Positions 1 through 9,950 of a DNA stretch of 64,000 nucleotides are shown one piece after another (position 1 is the stretch's first letter; each line of letters opens with the position of its first letter). This stretch comes from Marinobacter mobilis (GTDB lineage Bacteria > Pseudomonadota > Gammaproteobacteria > Pseudomonadales > Oleiphilaceae). The notes beneath the pieces were generated by a model. The model worked only from the letters and a program-made list of their open reading frames with translations. It was not told the origin of the DNA and did not search any database. Both the position numbers and the translations under genes were made by a program. The stretch is taken from positions 62,001 to 126,000 of the forward strand of contig NZ_FNNE01000008.1 of assembly GCF_900106945.1 (NCBI RefSeq). The letters run 5' to 3'.

Positions 1-934
1 TCCCTGGAACTCTCACCTGCGTCCGGGTGACAACCTGTTCTCCTCCTCCCGTCTGGCGATTGACCCCAATGACGGCAGCATCAAGTGGCACTTCCAGACC
101 ACGCCTCACGATGGCTGGGATTACGATGGTGTTAACGAGCTGATTTCCTTCGACTATGAAGACGACGGTGATGTGGTTCACGCAGCGGCTACCGCTGACC
201 GTAATGGTTTCTTCTACGTCCTGAACCGTGAGAACGGCGACTTCATCCGCGGCTTCCCGTTTGTTGATGAAATCAGCTGGGCTTCTGGTCTGGATGAGGA
301 CGGTCGTCCGATCTACACCGAAGGCGGTCGTCCGGGCAACCCCGCTGACGCATCTGGTGAGCAGGGCGAAACGGTTCTGGCTCGTCCGTCCTTCCTGGGC
401 GGCAAGAACTGGATGCCGATGGCGTTCAGCCAGGACACCGGTCTGTTCTACGTTCCGTCCAACGAATGGTCCATGGACATCTGGAACGAGCCTGTTTCCT
501 ACAAGCAGGGTGCGGCTTACCTGGGTGCTGGCTTCACCATCAAGCCGGCTAACGAAGACTTCATCGGCGTTCTGCGTGCGATGGATCCCAAGACCGGTGA
601 GGAAGTCTGGCGTTACGAGAACACCGCACCGCTGTGGGGTGGCGTAATGACCACGGCTGGTAACCTGGTGTTCACCGGTACTCCGGAAGGCTACCTGAAG
701 GCATTTGATGCCCGCACGGGTGAAGAGCTGTACCGCTTCAATACAGGTTCCGGTGTTGTCGGCACGCCGATCACCTGGGAAATGAACGGTGAACAGTACG
801 TGTCCATCTCCTCTGGCTGGGGTGGCGCGGTACCGCTGTGGGGTGGTGAAGTGGCCGCAGTGGTCAAGAACTTCAACCAGGGCGGTATGGTCTGGACGTT
901 CAAACTGCCTAGCGACCGGGTTGCAGCTAACTGA
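1..934 (+). CDS. exaA: PQQ-dependent alcohol dehydrogenase, C-terminal part (partial at the left edge)
   Basis: The reading frame is open from base 2, so this is the last 310 or so residues of a longer protein whose start lies outside the window. The family is the eight-bladed beta-propeller quinoprotein alcohol dehydrogenases, periplasmic enzymes that oxidise primary alcohols such as ethanol to aldehydes using PQQ and calcium. Visible hallmarks are the tryptophan-docking repeats and motifs such as [10 protein letters not shown] near the left edge, [42 protein letters not shown] and [13 protein letters not shown]. No heme-binding CXXCH is seen, which favours the ExaA/methanol dehydrogenase type over quinohemoproteins. 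An aldehyde dehydrogenase gene follows on the same strand after a terminator, and a full pqq operon lies 12 kb away. The exaA symbol rests on this context. Other quinoprotein alcohol dehydrogenases are possible. Confidence 0.9.
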   Translation, partial: PWNSHLRPGDNLFSSSRLAIDPNDGSIKWHFQTTPHDGWDYDGVNELISFDYEDDGDVVHAAATADRNGFFYVLNRENGDFIRGFPFVDEISWASGLDEDGRPIYTEGGRPGNPADASGEQGETVLARPSFLGGKNWMPMAFSQDTGLFYVPSNEWSMDIWNEPVSYKQGAAYLGAGFTIKPANEDFIGVLRAMDPKTGEEVWRYENTAPLWGGVMTTAGNLVFTGTPEGYLKAFDARTGEELYRFNTGSGVVGTPITWEMNGEQYVSISSGWGGAVPLWGGEVAAVVKNFNQGGMVWTFKLPSDRVAAN

Positions 935-956
935 TCCTGAATCGCGACGTTATGAG

Positions 957-983
957 AAAGGGCCGCTATGCGGCCCTTTTTTT
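957..983 (+). terminator. Rho-independent terminator after the quinoprotein dehydrogenase
   Basis: A perfect 10-bp stem AAAGGGCCGC / GCGGCCCTTT with a TAT loop runs into a seven-base T tract. It lies 22 bases after the stop codon. The aldehyde dehydrogenase downstream therefore probably has its own promoter. Confidence 0.9.
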
Positions 984-1138
984 ATTGGCCGGGGCCGGGC
1001 AAAAGGCACGTAGTACTAACGGAGGAGTTTTTCTCGTCGAAGGGCGCATTGGCGCTTATGGGGTCGCGGTCTAAAGTGGTTCTGTATAGCGCGAAAGGCC
1101 GCGTTGCCAAGCGACACACACAACAAGAGGTCGATACC

Positions 1139-2656
<1,518 letters not shown>

Positions 2657-2686
2657 GCCCCGCTCTGAAAAGTAGTATTGTTGTGC

Positions 2687-2712
2687 CCGGACTGGTCCCT
2701 GCGCCAGTCCGG
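2687..2712. repeat. Perfect inverted repeat between convergent genes
   Basis: CCGGACTGG and CCAGTCCGG (9 bp each) flank an 8-base loop. No T tract follows. A second perfect 8-bp repeat, GCCCCGGC / GCCGGGGC, lies at 2744-2764 and also lacks a T tract. Both sit in the 3' spacer ahead of the true terminator, and their role is unknown. Confidence 0.6.
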
Positions 2713-2816
2713 TGGTGAGTCGGCGTATGGATGCGCCTTTTTTGCCCCGGCAGATTGCCGGGGCCCAGGGTTCATCAGAACCCTGGGGATATGGGTCTTC
2801 CTATCATCTCCAACTT

Positions 2817-2843
2817 CGGCCCTGCCCAGGGCCGTTTTTTTTT
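2817..2843 (+). terminator. Rho-independent terminator after the aldehyde dehydrogenase gene
   Basis: The stem CGGCCC / GGGCCG with a short TGCCCA loop is followed by nine T residues. It ends just short of the stop codon of the convergent kinase gene at 2858. Confidence 0.85.
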
Positions 2844-2857
2844 CTCCGCCCCCGACC

Positions 2858-4960
2858 TCAGAGATCGACCCGATAGCTGTGAAAGCGTTCGTCCGGGTAG
2901 TAGAAGCAAGCTTCACCGCTGTGTTCTCTGCCACCCTGGCTGATGGTAAAGCTGGCATTGCCAAAAGGTGCCGTGACGACATAGCAGTTTGACCCGGAAC
3001 ACAGTTCGCGCAAGGGGGACGATTCGGCAACCCGGCTGATCTGGCTGGCCTGCACGGTCGTGCGGCCAATCTGCATGCGGAAATTGCCACTTGCGACCCG
3101 GGGAATGTCGAACACTGCCTGGCCGTTGGCCGGGGTCGTCTTCCAGGGCATGTCCTCGCAGGCACGCCATGCCCGGTGGGCTTGCTTCTGGCGGTCCCCG
3201 GACTGCTCCTCGGCGACGTCAGTCTGTGCCGCGCGGGCCTCTTCCAGCCAGCTGCGAACCCGGTCGGCATAGCTTCCCAGCGGATACTGATCCAGATAGG
3301 CCTGCAGGTTCTCAACGGTGCGGGAGCGTTTGGCCTGGTCAAACAGGGCCTGCTCCTCCGGTGTGATTTCCCTCACCAGGGTGATTTCCCGCACCACATC
3401 TTCGCCATCAGACTCGATGGTGATCTCGACGGTACGAAAACCAGGCATGCTTATCTTGAGACGATAGCTACCGTTGGCGAGCTCGATGCCGGGGCTGTAG
3501 CGCCGTGGATCGCCATACAGCACGAAATGAGGGTTTTCCGGATCGGTGATGACGGTCAGGTGGAACGTCGTATCCTGCTCTGCTGGCACCTCGGGCTCGT
3601 CAGGCTCAGGCTCAGGCTCGAGTTCGGGAGCTGGTTCTGGCTCTGGCGTAGCAACCTCCGGGACAGCGTCGCTTTCATTGTTCTCTGTAAACCCGGGTTC
3701 CGGATCGTTCGGTTCCGGAACGGGGTCTGGTTCAGTCGCCACGGGCTGGTCGGCGCCTGTATCGTTGGCGCCATCGCCACCATTATTGCCGGTATCCGTG
3801 ATGTCGCCGCCACCGCTGAAGTCGATGCTTGTCACCACTTGCTGAGCCATGATCCCGCCGAGTGCAATCAGCAGCAGGCCCAGCAGGATGACCAGCCCCC
3901 GCCGGTTCGATGACCGTTCGACGGCCGCAGGCTGGCCCTTCTGGGCTGAGGGTTTTGCTTTGGCGGGTTGCTCTTTCTTCGGCGCTGGCGTTTGTTCAAC
4001 AGAACGGTTGCTATCAGCGACAGGCTCAGGCGTGGGCCGGATGAGGGTGGTGGCGCCTTCCATGCCGGTGTCCCTGGCTGGAGCGGGGGACTCGCCGCGC
4101 AGGGCGCGGACCCAGGCTTCGAGGGTTTGGGGGCGCTTCTGGGGTGCCACCATCAGGCCGTGGTCGATGGCGTCCAGGAAAGAGGCCCGGGCGAGGCCGT
4201 TGGCGGCATCCCTGGCCGGTAGCAGGTCATCGTGGACGGCGCGATCCGAGGCGTCCTCCGGTCGTTTCCGGGTCAGGCAGAAGTAGGCCACCGCGGCCAG
4301 GGAGTAGATGTCGGACCAGGGGCCAACGTGGCCCTTGCTGCTGTATTGTTCAATGGGAACGTAGCCCGGCGTGATCACGGTGGTGATGGAGCGGCTTTTG
4401 GTCCCCAAGGCCTGCCGCGCGGCGCCAAAATCAATCAGTACCGGCTTGCCATTGTCGCGAATCAGGATGTTTTCCGGCTTGATGTCCCTGTGCAGGATGC
4501 CCGCGTCATGAACATCCATCAGCCCGTCCATGACCGGCAGCAAAACGGCCATGATTTCAGCTTCCTGCAGCTCACCCAGTTCATTCACGGTCTCGCGCAG
4601 GGTGCGACCTTCGACGTACTCCATCACTATGTAGGCGGTTCCGTTGGCCTCAAAATAACGGAAAACCTGCACAATATAGGGGTTGTGGAACTTGGCGAGA
4701 ATGCGCGCCTCATTGATAAACGCGTCCAGCCCCCAGGTAAAGTCATTGCGGTTGGACTCGGTGCGGGGCTGCACCATGGCGTTATTTCCGCGCATGGCAA
4801 AGTCCACTGGCAGGTACTCTTTGATCGCCACCTGTTTGTGCAGGTTCTCATCGACGGCCAGGTAGGTCAGGCCGAAGCCGCCTTCTCCGAGCAAGCGTTC
4901 AATCCGGTATTCAGCGATCCGGCTACCGTTGGCCAGTGCCAGAGTTATCGGCTGGGTCAC
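2858..4960 (-). CDS. Membrane-anchored Ser/Thr protein kinase with PEGA-like sensor region
   Basis: Eukaryotic-like (Hanks-type) kinase, 700 residues. The kinase domain spans about residues 18-288 with GEGGFG (25-30), the ATP-binding Lys47 in VAIKEY, HRDIKPEN with catalytic Asp159, and DFG at 177-179. A juxtamembrane segment carries ATTLIRP (303-309). One membrane helix lies at about 355-375. It is followed by a long acidic Pro/Glu-rich stretch, a PEGA-like beta domain at about 466-530 ending in a TPR-like helix (535-574), and a C-terminal domain with paired cysteines. The extracytoplasmic half probably senses an envelope signal and the cytoplasmic half phosphorylates partners. The start is a GTG with GGGAG seven bases upstream. 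An in-frame ATG 48 bases earlier would overlap the preceding phosphatase gene. This is the last gene of a ten-gene operon. The substrate is unknown; the operon's FHA proteins are the obvious candidates. Confidence 0.93.
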   Translation of the reverse strand: MTQPITLALANGSRIAEYRIERLLGEGGFGLTYLAVDENLHKQVAIKEYLPVDFAMRGNNAMVQPRTESNRNDFTWGLDAFINEARILAKFHNPYIVQVFRYFEANGTAYIVMEYVEGRTLRETVNELGELQEAEIMAVLLPVMDGLMDVHDAGILHRDIKPENILIRDNGKPVLIDFGAARQALGTKSRSITTVITPGYVPIEQYSSKGHVGPWSDIYSLAAVAYFCLTRKRPEDASDRAVHDDLLPARDAANGLARASFLDAIDHGLMVAPQKRPQTLEAWVRALRGESPAPARDTGMEGATTLIRPTPEPVADSNRSVEQTPAPKKEQPAKAKPSAQKGQPAAVERSSNRRGLVILLGLLLIALGGIMAQQVVTSIDFSGGGDITDTGNNGGDGANDTGADQPVATEPDPVPEPNDPEPGFTENNESDAVPEVATPEPEPAPELEPEPEPDEPEVPAEQDTTFHLTVITDPENPHFVLYGDPRRYSPGIELANGSYRLKISMPGFRTVEITIESDGEDVVREITLVREITPEEQALFDQAKRSRTVENLQAYLDQYPLGSYADRVRSWLEEARAAQTDVAEEQSGDRQKQAHRAWRACEDMPWKTTPANGQAVFDIPRVASGNFRMQIGRTTVQASQISRVAESSPLRELCSGSNCYVVTAPFGNASFTISQGGREHSGEACFYYPDERFHSYRVDL

Positions 4961-4982
4961 TGCAGATCTCCCATTGCCTGAG

Positions 4983-5924
4983 TCACAATAAAATCCAAAG
5001 AAAAACAAGGATCAGAACCAGTGCCAAGGCACCGGCCAGAACGCTGTTCACGGTGGGGAACCCGGTGCCCGGCGCGTTAACGGCAGGGGCATTCGCAGGG
5101 GTATCGACCCGGACGCTGTCCGCTGCGCTGGTTGTTGCGGGCATTGATATCAGGATCACGCTGGTATTGTCCTGTTGTGGGGCATTCAGTTCCCCAAGGT
5201 GGGTGAACAGCCGGTCCAGAGTGTGTTGCGGGGACTCGGTGTCGTCATCCAGAATCCCCAGCAGGGAGTCCCGGTCGAGGCTGTCGAGGCCATCGCTGGC
5301 CACCAGCAGGCAGTCGCCGGGAAGCAGGCGGTCTGGTGTGGCCGGCCCGTCAATCTTGTGGATCGGCTTGCGGGTGATGGCCGATCGCAGGGCATGGCGC
5401 TTTCCATCCTCGCGGGCCGCCACCGGCGTCAGCTCGCCCATCTCGACCATGCTGTCGAACACCGGGGCCATGGAGTGGTCATCGTTCAGCCGTTCCATCT
5501 GATGGTCGCGTAATCGCCATAACTGGGAGTCACCAACACTGATCCGGTACAACTGGTCGCCGACAATACAGGCCGCCACCAGGGTGGTCCCCATGCCGTC
5601 AAGTTGTGGGTCCCGGGTAGTGGCCTCGATCAGCGCATCATGGCTTGCGCTCAGCGCACCGCGCAGTCGGTCCGGCGCTGATCCATCCATCGCCAGGAAC
5701 GATGCCACGAAGCGTTCAGCCACCAGTGCGCTGGCCATATCGCCGTGAACATGCCCCCCCATGCCATCACAGATAACCGCAAGCAAGCCAGGGCCTGCGG
5801 GACCGCCATCGAAGCGGGTCAGCCGCAGGGTGTCTTCCTGACGCTGGCGCTGCCCGGTAACCTGCGCGCTGGCGCAGGGCAGGGGCAGACTCTGGTTGGG
5901 TGATGGCGCGTCCGGAGCCGTCAC
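4983..5924 (-). CDS. PP2C-family Ser/Thr phosphatase with C-terminal membrane anchor
   Basis: Removes phosphate from Ser/Thr; probably the counterpart of the kinase encoded 22 bases downstream. PP2C (PPM) motifs are in order: QRQRQEDT (metal-binding Asp at residue 31), VICDGMGGHVHGD, GMGTTLVAACI, SVGDSQLW, LVASDGLDSLD and QQDNTSVILI. The last 21 or so residues are a hydrophobic helix ending in FLWILL, so the enzyme should be tail-anchored with its catalytic domain in the cytoplasm. Two in-frame GTG codons compete as starts. The one used here gives a GTGA stop/start overlap with the upstream gene and has GGAAGGGG eight bases away. The other, six bases upstream, is too close to that sequence. 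It is the second PP2C gene of the operon; the other has no membrane helix. Confidence 0.92.
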   Translation of the reverse strand: MTAPDAPSPNQSLPLPCASAQVTGQRQRQEDTLRLTRFDGGPAGPGLLAVICDGMGGHVHGDMASALVAERFVASFLAMDGSAPDRLRGALSASHDALIEATTRDPQLDGMGTTLVAACIVGDQLYRISVGDSQLWRLRDHQMERLNDDHSMAPVFDSMVEMGELTPVAAREDGKRHALRSAITRKPIHKIDGPATPDRLLPGDCLLVASDGLDSLDRDSLLGILDDDTESPQHTLDRLFTHLGELNAPQQDNTSVILISMPATTSAADSVRVDTPANAPAVNAPGTGFPTVNSVLAGALALVLILVFLWILL

Positions 5925-7687
5925 GGCCACAGCCCCTTCCGGGTCAGGGTGAGGGTGGTGTGACCTGCGCGGAGGGTGACTGGCGAGGAAAAGTCGGTTT
6001 TGACTTTGTCCCCTTTAGCGACATTCTGCCCGTTCATTTGCACGCCGTTCTCTGACAGACAGCGGAGGTACAGGTGGTTGCTGTCTGGCTGATACCACAG
6101 TTCACAGTGCGCCCGGGCCAGGAACGGGTCCTCGCTCAGACATTGACGCAGGGGTGTCGGCAGCGGTAGCTCGCTGCCACGGCCCAGCACCAATGGTCGG
6201 TCATCGAGCATCAGGGTGACCCTGGTGGTGCCGGCGATGACCTCGGTCACGCAGCCGCCCGCGCTGATTCGCCGGGTCGGCTCAGGGGGGGCTTCTGCAC
6301 TGCCCACTCGGGCCGGGCCAGGCTGCCCGACAAATGGTCGGGCGGGCTGGTCAAGCTGGTAAGCACGACGAATCTGGTTGCGGCGGAAAGCCTTGAGCAC
6401 CGTTCCCGCGATCAGCAGGGCCAGCAGGAAAACACCCAGCAGTACCACAAAGATCTGTCCCGGCCCCAGCCAGGGCGCCGGTTGTTCTGGTTCAGGGGGC
6501 ATGTCAGTCTGCGGTGCTGGATCTGCGGCAGGAGGCTCTTGATCGGCTTCGGGCGCAGGGTCTGGGTCACTCGGGGTGGGGGCAGGGTTGCTCGCGGATG
6601 GCGCAGCGCCGTCCAGCAGCCCGACGGTGGCGAAGGCGTCGTGTACGGTCTGTACTTCGGGGCTGCCATCGCCGTGAATCCGCGCGGCGGCCCGGCTCAC
6701 AGCTGCCGCAAATTCGGGCATGGTGTTGTATGGCAGGCGATGCTTCAGGGTGTAGAAGATGATGCGTATGGCCTTGTCGAAGCCGATACCCTGTACCTCT
6801 ATCCCCTGGTCGAGGCGCGGATGACGGCCGCCTTTGACCATCAGCGCGAACGGCAGGCTTACCACGCCGCTCAGTGCGTGTACTTCCTGAAACTCACGCT
6901 GGTTGCCCAAATCATAGTGATCGGCGGTGTCCCAGGGGAACGGGTTGCTCAGGTCCCGCATGGCACCCTGATACATTGGGGCGTCGTAATAGCGATCAGC
7001 CACTAAGGCAAAGGTGCGGCCGACCCGGAAGCTGTCCTCCCGAACCCGGGTGTTGGCGAGGTCACGGCCGGATTCATGCCAGGCGCGGACGGTGACACCG
7101 AACATGTCGGCCACCCCTTCGTTGATGGCTCCCTTTTCCAGGGTCTGATCTTCGCCCTGAGTGCTCTTGAAGAAGCCATGGGTAAACTCATGGCCGACCA
7201 CATCAATGTCGTGGGCGAGATCCTCGCTGGCTTGGCGGTGGCCCTGGAGTATTGCGATGACGTGGGCGGTGTCGGGGCCGATGTTCATGTAGAAGGCATT
7301 CATGCTGTCACAACTGCCGTCCATTTTGGCGGACAGATTGGCCAGCAGAACCATTGGAGCGGATTCACCATCGACCGAGCTCCAGCCCAGTTCGTCGGCA
7401 AAGAAGGTTTCGATCAGCTGCAGGCTCTCGATGGCGTTGGCTGCTTTGCCCTCGGCATTCTGGTCATTGACCTGGGTCGACCGCAGGCGCGATGGCAGGT
7501 GGTTGCTGCTGTAGTCCCTGGGCATGGTGGCCAGGGCTTCCTGCAGCCGGTCGGACAGGCACTTGGTGTTGTAGTCAAAGGCATCAATCCTTGGCGCCGC
7601 CGGAGCTGACTGCGGCAGCGCAAGCCAGATCAGCAACGGCAGAAGCTGGCGCCACTGCCGCGTCGGTAAAGAGCGAGCCTCGGTCAT
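5921..7687 (-). CDS. Thermolysin-like (M4) metallopeptidase fused to a membrane helix and cytoplasmic FHA domain
   Basis: Residues 1-30 look like a signal sequence ending in SAPA. The mature N-terminus (RIDAFDYNTK) matches the start of M4 catalytic domains, so the usual propeptide is absent from this protein. The zinc motif HEFTH lies at 166-170, the third ligand Glu190 in NEGVADMFG falls exactly 24 residues after the first His as in thermolysin, and EVHALSG at 269-275 supplies the expected catalytic His. A Pro/Ala-rich linker (362-405) leads to a membrane helix at about 411-433 and a C-terminal FHA domain (about 485-580) with LGRG and SENGVQMNG. The protease would face the periplasm while the phosphothreonine-binding module faces the cytoplasm. 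The usual FHA Ser-Arg-x-His is LARAH here. The gene overlaps its upstream neighbour by ATGA and that neighbour encodes a propeptide-like protein. The domain fusion is unusual. Confidence 0.88.
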   Translation of the reverse strand: MTEARSLPTRQWRQLLPLLIWLALPQSAPAAPRIDAFDYNTKCLSDRLQEALATMPRDYSSNHLPSRLRSTQVNDQNAEGKAANAIESLQLIETFFADELGWSSVDGESAPMVLLANLSAKMDGSCDSMNAFYMNIGPDTAHVIAILQGHRQASEDLAHDIDVVGHEFTHGFFKSTQGEDQTLEKGAINEGVADMFGVTVRAWHESGRDLANTRVREDSFRVGRTFALVADRYYDAPMYQGAMRDLSNPFPWDTADHYDLGNQREFQEVHALSGVVSLPFALMVKGGRHPRLDQGIEVQGIGFDKAIRIIFYTLKHRLPYNTMPEFAAAVSRAAARIHGDGSPEVQTVHDAFATVGLLDGAAPSASNPAPTPSDPDPAPEADQEPPAADPAPQTDMPPEPEQPAPWLGPGQIFVVLLGVFLLALLIAGTVLKAFRRNQIRRAYQLDQPARPFVGQPGPARVGSAEAPPEPTRRISAGGCVTEVIAGTTRVTLMLDDRPLVLGRGSELPLPTPLRQCLSEDPFLARAHCELWYQPDSNHLYLRCLSENGVQMNGQNVAKGDKVKTDFSSPVTLRAGHTTLTLTRKGLWP

Positions 7688-8430
7688 CGTTGAAATACCG
7701 CTTCCTGAAGGTAGATGACCGGATCGTGGGCATCCACCAGGTATCGTTGGGGGGCTGAGTCGGGGTTGTTCAGGCTGGCGGTTACGCGCCAGCTCAGAGT
7801 CGGCCCCAGGTCCGTGACAAACACCAGTAACGTGGGGGTTCCCAGTTCCGCAACCGTACGCTCCGCCGGTACACCGCGCCGGTCCAGAGCCAGCCGTAAG
7901 GCTTCATTAGCACTATGGGTGGGTTCGATGTCCAGTTCGATCTGCTCGATCCAGGCGCCGTTAAGGACCTGAGCCTGGCCATGCGCCACTTCCAGCAGTG
8001 CCTGGGCACCAAACACCGGCAGGCCCTTATAGCGCTGTTCCAGCTGATAGTAGCTGTTTCCATAGTCGTCTGACGTCGCGTCGCCGACCACCAGCTCTGA
8101 GTCGGGCCCGAGCCCCAGGTCCAGCTCATCGACCACGTCCTGAGCCTGTTCCGGATTGCTGACCGCTGGCGCGTCGTCTATGGGCACTTCGCGCACCGTG
8201 GGTGGCTGAGCCTGTGGCACGGTTGTCACCGGTTTGTCTTCATCCGGGGCAGGCAGGTCTGGAGCCTTGTTCTCGCTGCCATCAGCCGTCGGCTCCGTCG
8301 ACTCCTGTGGCGGGCTCTGCGGATCCTGGTTGCTGCTGTCGTCATCAGGCGCAGGCGACAGCCACCACCACAGACCCAAGGTCAGGATGCCTGCAAGAAC
8401 AATAAGCTGTACTTTCCGTGTGTTACGCAT
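7684..8430 (-). CDS. Membrane-anchored FTP/PepSY propeptide-like protein, partner of the M4 peptidase
   Basis: The 248-residue product has an N-terminal membrane helix (about 8-25), a Pro/Asp/Glu-rich linker to about residue 85, and a domain from about 90 to the end that resembles the FTP plus PepSY propeptide of thermolysin-family proteases. Visible pieces are NSYYQLEQRYKGLPVFGAQALLEV, the AL-RLAL helix, LLVFVTDLGPTLSWRVTA and the closing RYLVDAHDPVIYLQEAVFQR. In ordinary M4 proteins this region precedes the catalytic domain in a single chain. Here it stops with TGA and the catalytic protein starts at the overlapping ATG (ATGA). GGAG lies nine bases before the start codon. The likely role is folding chaperone or inhibitor of the protease in trans; this is inferred. 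There is no catalytic motif. Confidence 0.8.
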   Translation of the reverse strand: MRNTRKVQLIVLAGILTLGLWWWLSPAPDDDSSNQDPQSPPQESTEPTADGSENKAPDLPAPDEDKPVTTVPQAQPPTVREVPIDDAPAVSNPEQAQDVVDELDLGLGPDSELVVGDATSDDYGNSYYQLEQRYKGLPVFGAQALLEVAHGQAQVLNGAWIEQIELDIEPTHSANEALRLALDRRGVPAERTVAELGTPTLLVFVTDLGPTLSWRVTASLNNPDSAPQRYLVDAHDPVIYLQEAVFQR

Positions 8431-8435
8431 GGCGG

Positions 8436-9314
8436 TTAACTCCGCTGCCGTTCGGCTAATGGTGTGGGGGTATCCTGCCAGCCGATCAGTATCACGGTGC
8501 AGTTGTCCTGATGGGGAGCCCGAGCCTCGCGAAGCTGATCGAAGAGGGCATCGCGGCAGCTCGCAAGGGCACGGCTGCCGGACTCTCCGTCCGCGGCCTT
8601 GAGCCAGTCTGGCGCGTGGTCCGTCAAGGTGTTGGTGATCTGTTGCTCGCTGAGGGTTTCCAGTCCGTCACTGGCAAGGATCACCAGGTCGCTATGGGCA
8701 ACGGCCAGAGGCTGCGGTGGCTGATCCACTTCGGGAATGGGGCGGCCATCCACGGCGCTGGAGAGTGTGCCGCCATGAACCATCAGTTCGGCGGCTTTCT
8801 CGTCATTACCCTGTGCCGCGTAGCGTTTGGCAAGATTGTCGAACGTATGCTTCTCGTTCAGGGGCTCCAGCAGCTGGTTGCGGAAATGCTGCAACAACGA
8901 GTCGCCCACCGAAAGCCATTGCACGGTGCCCGCCTGGCTGTCCCACAGCAGTGCCACAAGGGTGGCGCCCATGCCGCGTTTGTGGGGTTCCCGGGATACG
9001 ATGTCGGCAATGGCCTGGTTGGCCTGTTCCAGGGCGGATCGCAGCCGTTCTGCGGGGGCTAAGCCATCATTGCCGAGATTAATGAAGGTCTCGATAAAGA
9101 CCTCAACCACAGTGCTGGCAGCCTGCTCCCCATGACCCATCCCGCCCATGCCATCGGCCAGCACGTAGAGTGAATAGTGGGCCGGGAACAGACCGGCGGC
9201 AAACGGATAGCGTTTACCGCGGTAGAGGATGGTGTTGTTCTCAACCACGCCGAAGCGATCTTCCTGGTAATCCCGGCTGCCCTGGATCTGGGCTGCGCTC
9301 CAAACCGCGATCAT
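8436..9314 (-). CDS. PP2C-family Ser/Thr phosphatase, soluble
   Basis: A 292-residue cytoplasmic PPM phosphatase without a membrane segment. Motifs are SRDYQEDRFG (metal-binding Asp), VLADGMGGMGHGEQAA, GMGATLVALLW, SVGDSLLQ, ILASDGLETL and HQDNCTVILIGW. It lies 12 bases after an FHA gene and 5 bases before the propeptide-like gene. Within the operon it is the second phosphatase besides the tail-anchored one, which suggests separate membrane and cytosolic dephosphorylation. Its preferred substrate cannot be read from sequence. No strong ribosome-binding site precedes the ATG, so translational coupling to the upstream gene is likely. Confidence 0.93.
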   Translation of the reverse strand: MIAVWSAAQIQGSRDYQEDRFGVVENNTILYRGKRYPFAAGLFPAHYSLYVLADGMGGMGHGEQAASTVVEVFIETFINLGNDGLAPAERLRSALEQANQAIADIVSREPHKRGMGATLVALLWDSQAGTVQWLSVGDSLLQHFRNQLLEPLNEKHTFDNLAKRYAAQGNDEKAAELMVHGGTLSSAVDGRPIPEVDQPPQPLAVAHSDLVILASDGLETLSEQQITNTLTDHAPDWLKAADGESGSRALASCRDALFDQLREARAPHQDNCTVILIGWQDTPTPLAERQRS

Positions 9315-9326
9315 GGTATTTGCCCG

Positions 9327-9926
9327 TCAGTCATTCCAGTCGAAGTCTGGCCCACAAAAGGCAACAAACTGCAGTATGGTGTCGCCAAGTTCGATCTTGT
9401 CGCCACTGTTGAGCGCGTGTTCCTGGCCGCTGCCGACCCTGTCGCCATTGAGGTAGACCAGGTTCTCGCCTTTGCTGAGGTAAAATGCCCGCAGTTTCGG
9501 GTCGTACTCAATGGCTGCGTGATGGCTGCGGGAAATCTTGGTGTCGCCGAAGTCCAGGCTGACCGCCTGATCCGGGTTTCGGCCGATTTTGTTCAGGCCG
9601 TAAGACATGCTGACAGCGCGGCCCCGTCCGGGCCCGTCCTTGACCACCAGCCAGGCCACTATGGGCTGGGTCGCGTCACCCGCGGGTGGCGCATCCTGCT
9701 CTTCCGAGGGCCGGAACAGTACGGTCTTCGGGCTGTCCTGAGCGGCACTTGCGGCCGGATCAGCCGTCGCACCACGGTTGACGCCCGTCATGGTGCTTTC
9801 GGTCTGGTAGTCGAGCTTGCGGGTAGGGTCGTCACGATTGGCGTTGTTCCCCCCACTGCTTGCGCCATCGCGGCGTATCAGTCGGGTCGGTGCGGTGTCG
9901 TCACCGGAATTGTCGAATCTGCTCAT
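9327..9926 (-). CDS. FHA-domain protein with Thr-rich N-terminal tail
   Basis: A 199-residue soluble protein. The C-terminal half (about 90-190) is a forkhead-associated domain that binds phosphothreonine: GLNKIGRNPDQ, KISRSHHAAI and ENLVYLNGDRV. The disordered N-terminal half contains three related Thr motifs, PTRLIRR, PTRKLDY and KTVLFRP. Two of them resemble TTLIRP in the juxtamembrane region of the operon's kinase. By analogy with GarA/OdhI-type FHA proteins the tail may be phosphorylated and bound by its own or another FHA domain; this is inference. The gene lies 24 bases downstream of the MotA-like gene. GGAGGG precedes the start by about ten bases. Confidence 0.9.
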   Translation of the reverse strand: MSRFDNSGDDTAPTRLIRRDGASSGGNNANRDDPTRKLDYQTESTMTGVNRGATADPAASAAQDSPKTVLFRPSEEQDAPPAGDATQPIVAWLVVKDGPGRGRAVSMSYGLNKIGRNPDQAVSLDFGDTKISRSHHAAIEYDPKLRAFYLSKGENLVYLNGDRVGSGQEHALNSGDKIELGDTILQFVAFCGPDFDWND

Positions 9927-9950
9927 ATAGCCTGCCCTCCAGCAAATGGC

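Noticed and set aside
2744..2764. Perfect 8-bp inverted repeat as a terminator
   Set aside because: The T residues precede the stem instead of following it on the plus strand, and no T tract follows on the minus strand. The real terminator is at 2817-2843.
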